A stretch of DNA of 64,000 nt from Rhynchopus sp. YZ270_cl-10 (taxonomy: Eukaryota; Euglenozoa; Diplonemea; Diplonemida; Diplonemidae), in NCBI GenBank assembly GCA_964035575.1, contig OZ037916.1, positions 806,001 through 870,000 on the forward strand. The letters run 5' to 3'. The translations under genes and the position numbers were made by a program. The notes beneath the pieces are model-generated. The model did not search any database. It was not told where the DNA came from and saw nothing but the letters and a program-made list of their open reading frames with translations. Below are positions 59,732-64,000 of this stretch, one piece after another (positions within the stretch are counted from its first letter, which is position 1; every line of letters begins with the position of its first letter).

Positions 59732-62445
59732 CAGTGCTTTTAGGAAACGTGGGGAAACGCACGTTTCCCAAAAAACTGGGAAACGGAAACGTTGGGAAAC
59801 GGGAAACGTTGGCGTTTCTTTGTTGGAAACGTTACGAAACGTGGTTTTGGGAAACGTGAAGGGAAACGGGGAAAACAAAAAAAAACCCCCCGCGACGATG
59901 TCTTTATCACCACAGCGTCACAACAGGAACAACATCACAAAAAATTGTACATGAGTGGTGACAATACTCAGTTGGGACATCATAAAAGATGTCGGGATGG
60001 CTTCCAAACTGATCTGAGGACAGATACTGCACTCCGCCCAAGCTGAGATTGTTACAACCCCACCCAAGAAAAAACAAGTCGCTGAGATTTTTTTTTGAGG
60101 TCAACCTACCTGGGGTTCTTTATTGGATACCAACAAAGACAAAAAAGTAGGTGTTGAAAATGCGCAGTTTCAACAGGAAAAAAACACAATGAAAACAAAG
60201 AACGTAAAAAAAAACAAAAAAAAACAAAAAAAAAATCATCCTTCGATTCCATCCACACTGTCGTCTCCTAGCACCACCTCGTCAAGCTCCCAGTAACCGG
60301 CCACGACGTGGGTGGTGGACGTGTTCCTCTTGTTGTACAGAATGCGTGTAAGTTTGTCAGCCGTGCTGGCTGACAACCCATTGCGCTTCCTGGTTTTTAC
60401 GTCGCCGTAGCAGCTCCAACCTCTCTCAGCCGCACCAACAGATGAAGTTTGAGCGAGCATGATTGTTGCCAGCTCTTTGAGCAGAGGCCATTCTGCTCCG
60501 AACATGGACCACCACTTGTGTCCACCCCACTTCGACGCGATCGCCTTTTCTTCTAGTACACCGAAATTTTGCGTGCTCCAGTTTTCGTACTCTTCCAAAG
60601 CTTGCAGTGCTTTCTCTTCATCATAATACCGCAGCAGCGCCTCCTGTAGTAAAGCAGATTATGCGAAGGTCACCTGCCATACATACCTTCAGCCCTGCTT
60701 TAGACTCATCGTCATCCCTCGCTGTCAGGCGGAATGTTGGTGACAGTGCATGTGCCGCGTTGTGGATGGGGGCTGCAACGTATTTCCATCTGGTGTTCAC
60801 CCTGTCTGCAATTTTTTGCTTACGTGCTGCCGTGAGGAATTGAGTTATGGGTAGCGCTTCGATGTTCTTCTTCAGCTCGGCGAAACCCTCCTTCACGTAC
60901 TCCACGGAAGCGCTGTTCCCCGACGCGTCGTCGTTGTCGTAACGCTTCAACACGGTGAAGATCACATCTCCAATGTGCCACGCCCCCTCCAGCTTCTTCC
61001 AGAAGGCGTCCTGGAGCACAACCGACGCCCATTCGGTAGCTGTGGCCTTCGCATCCGCACTCCTTAGCTGAGCCTTCCACTCGCCAAAGCCTTCACCAGC
61101 AAACATCTCACGCAGCGGCCCTTTCAAGTCCAGCAACCGTTGCATCATGATAAAAAAGCTTCCAAAGCGAGTGTCCACAGGTAGCAGCAGCCTCTTGTCG
61201 GACCTCTCCTCAAGAAGTGTGACCAAGCGCTGGCGTGTCTTCACCCACTTCGCCAACGCCGTAGCTTTGTGCACGACTTCATTGAAGAATTTGAATTCTT
61301 CCTTTGTGCTCGCTTTGGAGGAGTCACCTAGATCTTCTAAAAGAAGATCATAGGTGTGGAGAACACAAACAGACGTTAACACCTTCTCAACCCGGGCTCG
61401 AATTAAGGGGAGGGCCTCCTTGCATGCCCCATCAACACAAATGTGTATCAGCTTCGACCTTACCTCCTCGGGGATAAGCACAGGAAGGGAGCAGATATAG
61501 TCTGCGATCGCGGCCATAGTTTTTCTCTTGCTCGTCTTGTTATCTACATAGTACGTCGATGTGGACGTACTCACGATCCCGTTAAAGATGGACCTGTCGT
61601 TGCAATCAGTCCAGCCGTCCGACAATAACGACAGCCCGAACTTTGCTTCGGCAAGCATGCCCTTTTCGCAGAGTTTGTCCATCTCTGCGACGTACTCCTG
61701 CAGTAGTTCGCCTGCAAGGTCGTCGGGGGATGGCGGCTTGAACTCGGATGCCTCAGATTGAGACATCCGCGACAACATCATGACTAACGTCATGAATGAG
61801 CGGCTCTTTGCTTTCCGGAAGGGAATGCACTCTTCGTAGAAGAAGTCCCTAATACTCTGCATGGCTTCGATCTTGGTGGTTACGCGTGTGAGAAAGGGGT
61901 CTAGCGACGTTTGTTTGTTGTCCTTCTGCTGCGTTACCTTCGCCTCTGTGTTCTGCAACTTCGCTTTTGCTATTTCAAACTCATCCTTCTTGTCGTCTTT
62001 TGGGGAGCACGCAGTCACTGACGACCCCTTCCCAAGGAGGTGTTCTTTGATCCTCCCCGCAGACGACACTGAGAATTTCTTATCACAAAAGGTGCACTCC
62101 ACCTTCCGGAGCTTTGTCCCTGCACCTTCCACAACCTTCACGTAGTCCCACGCGTCATCCGCCTTCCTTTTGGGCATTATGCAAATCTACGGTATAAATG
62201 TGTTTGTCTGAAGTGCAGAAAGCGTCGGAGAACGGGGGAGAAAAGAGAGAGGAGAAAACAAGCGGGGAGGGGATACACAGACGTGCGACTTTTCGCGAGG
62301 GTCTTGAGCGTTTTGTCAAATACTATGTGTTAACTAAAGAAAACCCCTTGCAACGTTTCTTTAGCGTTTCCTCAACGTTTCCCAAGAATCTGGGAAACGT
62401 CAACGTTTCCTTTTGGGAAACGTTGACCGTTTCCTAGGCGCACTG
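59732..62445 (-). mobile_element. hAT DNA transposon, apparently complete
   Basis: 2714 bp. The ends read CAGTGC...GCACTG, and the next bases (TAGGAAACG on both inward-reading strands, after 2-4 variable bases) extend the inverted repeat. The flanks 59724-59731 and 62446-62453 are both CCCTAGGG, a perfect 8-bp duplication as expected for hAT. Many GGGAAACG/CGTTTCCC motifs cluster in the outer 150 bp at each end, typical of hAT subterminal transposase sites. It carries one transposase gene on the minus strand with no disabling change seen. Confidence 0.93.
60236..62177 (-). CDS. hAT transposase (BED finger, DUF659, hATC), two exons
   Basis: Exon 1 runs 62177-60687 and exon 2 runs 60643-60236, both on the minus strand. 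The 43-nt phase-0 intron 60686-60644 begins GTATGT and ends CTACAG. The product is 632 residues. It starts MPKRKADDAWDYVKV, with a BED-type zinc finger (CTFC at about 29-32, then H and C near 46-55). The DUF659/RNase H-like core follows: LLSDGWTDCNDRSIFNG with the first catalytic Asp, then HICVDGACKEA and VCVLHTYDLLLEDL. Exon 2 holds the hAT C-terminal dimerisation domain: WPLLKELATIMLAQTSSVGAAERGWS and RNGLSASTADKLTRILYNKR. Reading through the intron would stop after 21 residues and lose this domain. The gene is uninterrupted, so the element may be active or recently so. Confidence 0.9.
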
Positions 62446-62463
62446 CCCTAGGGGCCGCAGTCC

Positions 62464-64000
62464 CCTAAGGAAATTATGTAACAATAATTATTTCGTCATT
62501 TTTTGGGCATCTAGTGGGCACCTCAGGGTGTGTCTGACACCCAAAATAGGTTTCCGGGGCAGTGTGACCCAGAATTTCATGGTTTGGCACCTCAGAAAGT
62601 GAAAAAAGTGTGAAAAAATAGGATTTTCAGCCATTTAGGGCAAAATGGCCAATTTTGGCACATTTTTTGCTTTGTGGGGGTATTTGGGGCTATTTCACCC
62701 CCAAAACCACTCAGAACATGTTCTAGGCACCTATTTTCAACCACAATTACCCATACAGGGGGGTATTCCGCTCAAGAAATGGTTTTGTTGGGGTTATTTT
62801 CAGCAAATTTTCACTAAGTTTCACTAAGTTTTGCCTAAGTTTCACTAAGTTTTACTAAGTTTCACTAAGTTTTGGTCAAAAAAAATGCAAAAAAAATGCA
62901 AAAAACACGAAAAATTGCACAAAAAATGGGAGGAACCGAACAAATATGTATGGTATGGCAAAAATGTGTCCTTTTTTTTGGGTGACTGATTACCAGAAAC
63001 ACCAAAAAAATGGAAAATAAAGCACAAACCGGCCATTTGGGCCATTTTGGGACAAATGACCATTTTTGACCAAATTTTCAAAAAAAATTGTAAAATTTCG
63101 ACATCATGACAGCTGCTTGGACACAAAACTACCCCAGGGATGTCCCGTGAGTCTATTCCGACCTGTTTTGGACACTTTAGGTACTTTTTTTGGCCGTTTT
63201 TTGGTGTTTTGAGGTCAAAATGACCCCTGTCTACCCCCTGTCCAGGGGTCATATTCGACTCAATATTTCAAACCAAGATCGGTTCGAGGGGCCCAAAAGG
63301 GTGCAGCTCGTCGAAATCAGGCCCACAGGACCCCTAGGAGTACGATTTCCACAGGAGAGTGACCCCAAGAGGCCTCTGGCGGCCCTAATTTGGCATTTTT
63401 TAGCCCAAAACCCGCCCCTACCCCCCTCTCTGGGGGGGAGGGCAATTTTTCACTCATTTTCCCCATTTCTAGTGCTTCTGAGTCCTCCAAAGGGTAAAAA
63501 AACGGTTCCGTTGGGTCCGCAGACCATTTTTTGGGGGGGTACATACCAAAATTTGCACCATACCCTACTTTATGTGATGGCCAGGGGAAAAATCCTGGCC
63601 TTGGACAGGGGGTACACAGGGGGTGGACAGGGGGTCATTTTGACCAAATTTTGGCCAAATTCACCAAAGAAAAGGCATAAAAATGTGAAAAACAGGCGAG
63701 AATGGACTCCAAGCACGTTTTTGGGGCAAAATAGGTCTCAAATGACTCTCTGAAACATCGAATTTGGTGTTTTTTCATGTTTTTTCATGAAAAATCGGGG
63801 TTTTGGCCAAAATGGCCAAAACCCCCAAAAAGCCAGTTTTTTGCTATTTTTTCCCATTTTTTCACATTCTAGAGTCGAATTTTCACCCAATTTTGCCTCA
63901 CAGGGTGTTTCTGACCTATTCTGGGGTGGTTCTCTGCAGGTTGTGGCCACTATACGCCAAAAAGTGGCAAAATGAATTATTGTTACATAATTTCCTTAGG
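62464..64000. mobile_element. About 1.54-kb element with 26-bp inverted ends, reaching the window edge
   Basis: CCTAAGGAAATTATGTAAC and the next seven bases (AATAATT) at 62464-62489 are exactly inverted at 63975-64000. The right boundary coincides with the end of the window, so the target duplication cannot be checked. The inside is non-coding. A tandem TTTCACTAAG-type array (about 62811-62875) and an inverted pair based on GGTCAAAATGACCCC (about 63216 and 63630) are the main internal structures. Confidence 0.7.

Overview
The window reads as nuclear DNA of a flagellate protist in Euglenozoa, most likely outside kinetoplastids (a diplonemid is my best guess). A gene at 6080 begins with a domain that, from memory, closely matches the N-terminal domain of the trypanosome flagellar-collar protein BILBO1. 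A PSP1-domain protein of the kind kinetoplastids use as RNA binders lies at 35159. The core histones are highly diverged, and the linker histone is a short Lys-rich peptide with no globular domain. Many genes sit just downstream of a pyrimidine tract ending in CAG, as expected for spliced-leader acceptors. Four short GT-AG introns (43-70 nt) argue against a kinetoplastid. No ribosomal, tRNA or CRISPR features were found.

Layout. 1-11.2 kb: the end of an unrecognised gene, a 1579-residue LRR/DUF4062-like/NACHT-like/WD40 protein, the BILBO1-like protein, a repeat-rich spacer and a coiled-coil protein. 11.6-29.1 kb: a histone cluster with all genes on the plus strand. Unit 1 is intact (H3, H1, H4, H2B, H2A). 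Unit 2 has the same order but is split twice: about 3.5 kb with a secreted CUB-tyrosinase lies between H3 and H1, and 5.3 kb of mobile DNA lies between H1 and H4. A spacer remnant of a third unit follows. 29.2-36.6 kb: a secreted M23 peptidase-like protein, a Rieske-flavoreductase fusion, a small EF-hand protein and the PSP1 protein. 36.6-45.3 kb: gene-free DNA rich in homopolymer runs. 45.3-49.6 kb: a two-exon gene for a receptor Ser/Thr kinase with a bacterial-type solute-binding ectodomain and a degenerate cyclase domain. 49.6-64 kb: a pile-up of DNA transposons, including a hAT element that looks whole (59732-62445, perfect 8-bp target duplication).

Two systems stand out. First, every histone gene is followed, 90-135 nt after its stop, by a small hairpin of the form GGTGG-loop-CCACC (or a compensated variant) and then an A-rich stretch. 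This parallels the metazoan histone 3' stem-loop but has a different sequence. Second, the insertion between H1 and H4 of unit 2 has the plan core-L-body-R-core-L-insert-R-core, with the 11-bp core GAAAACAAAAG three times. The undisturbed core is visible at the matching place in unit 1. The plan fits site-specific integration of circles or a split-direct-repeat, tyrosine-recombinase type element.

Intergenic DNA also carries several families of short dispersed repeats and hairpins, some with a recurrent ATGAGAG-like loop. All identifications come from reading the sequence; no database search was run.
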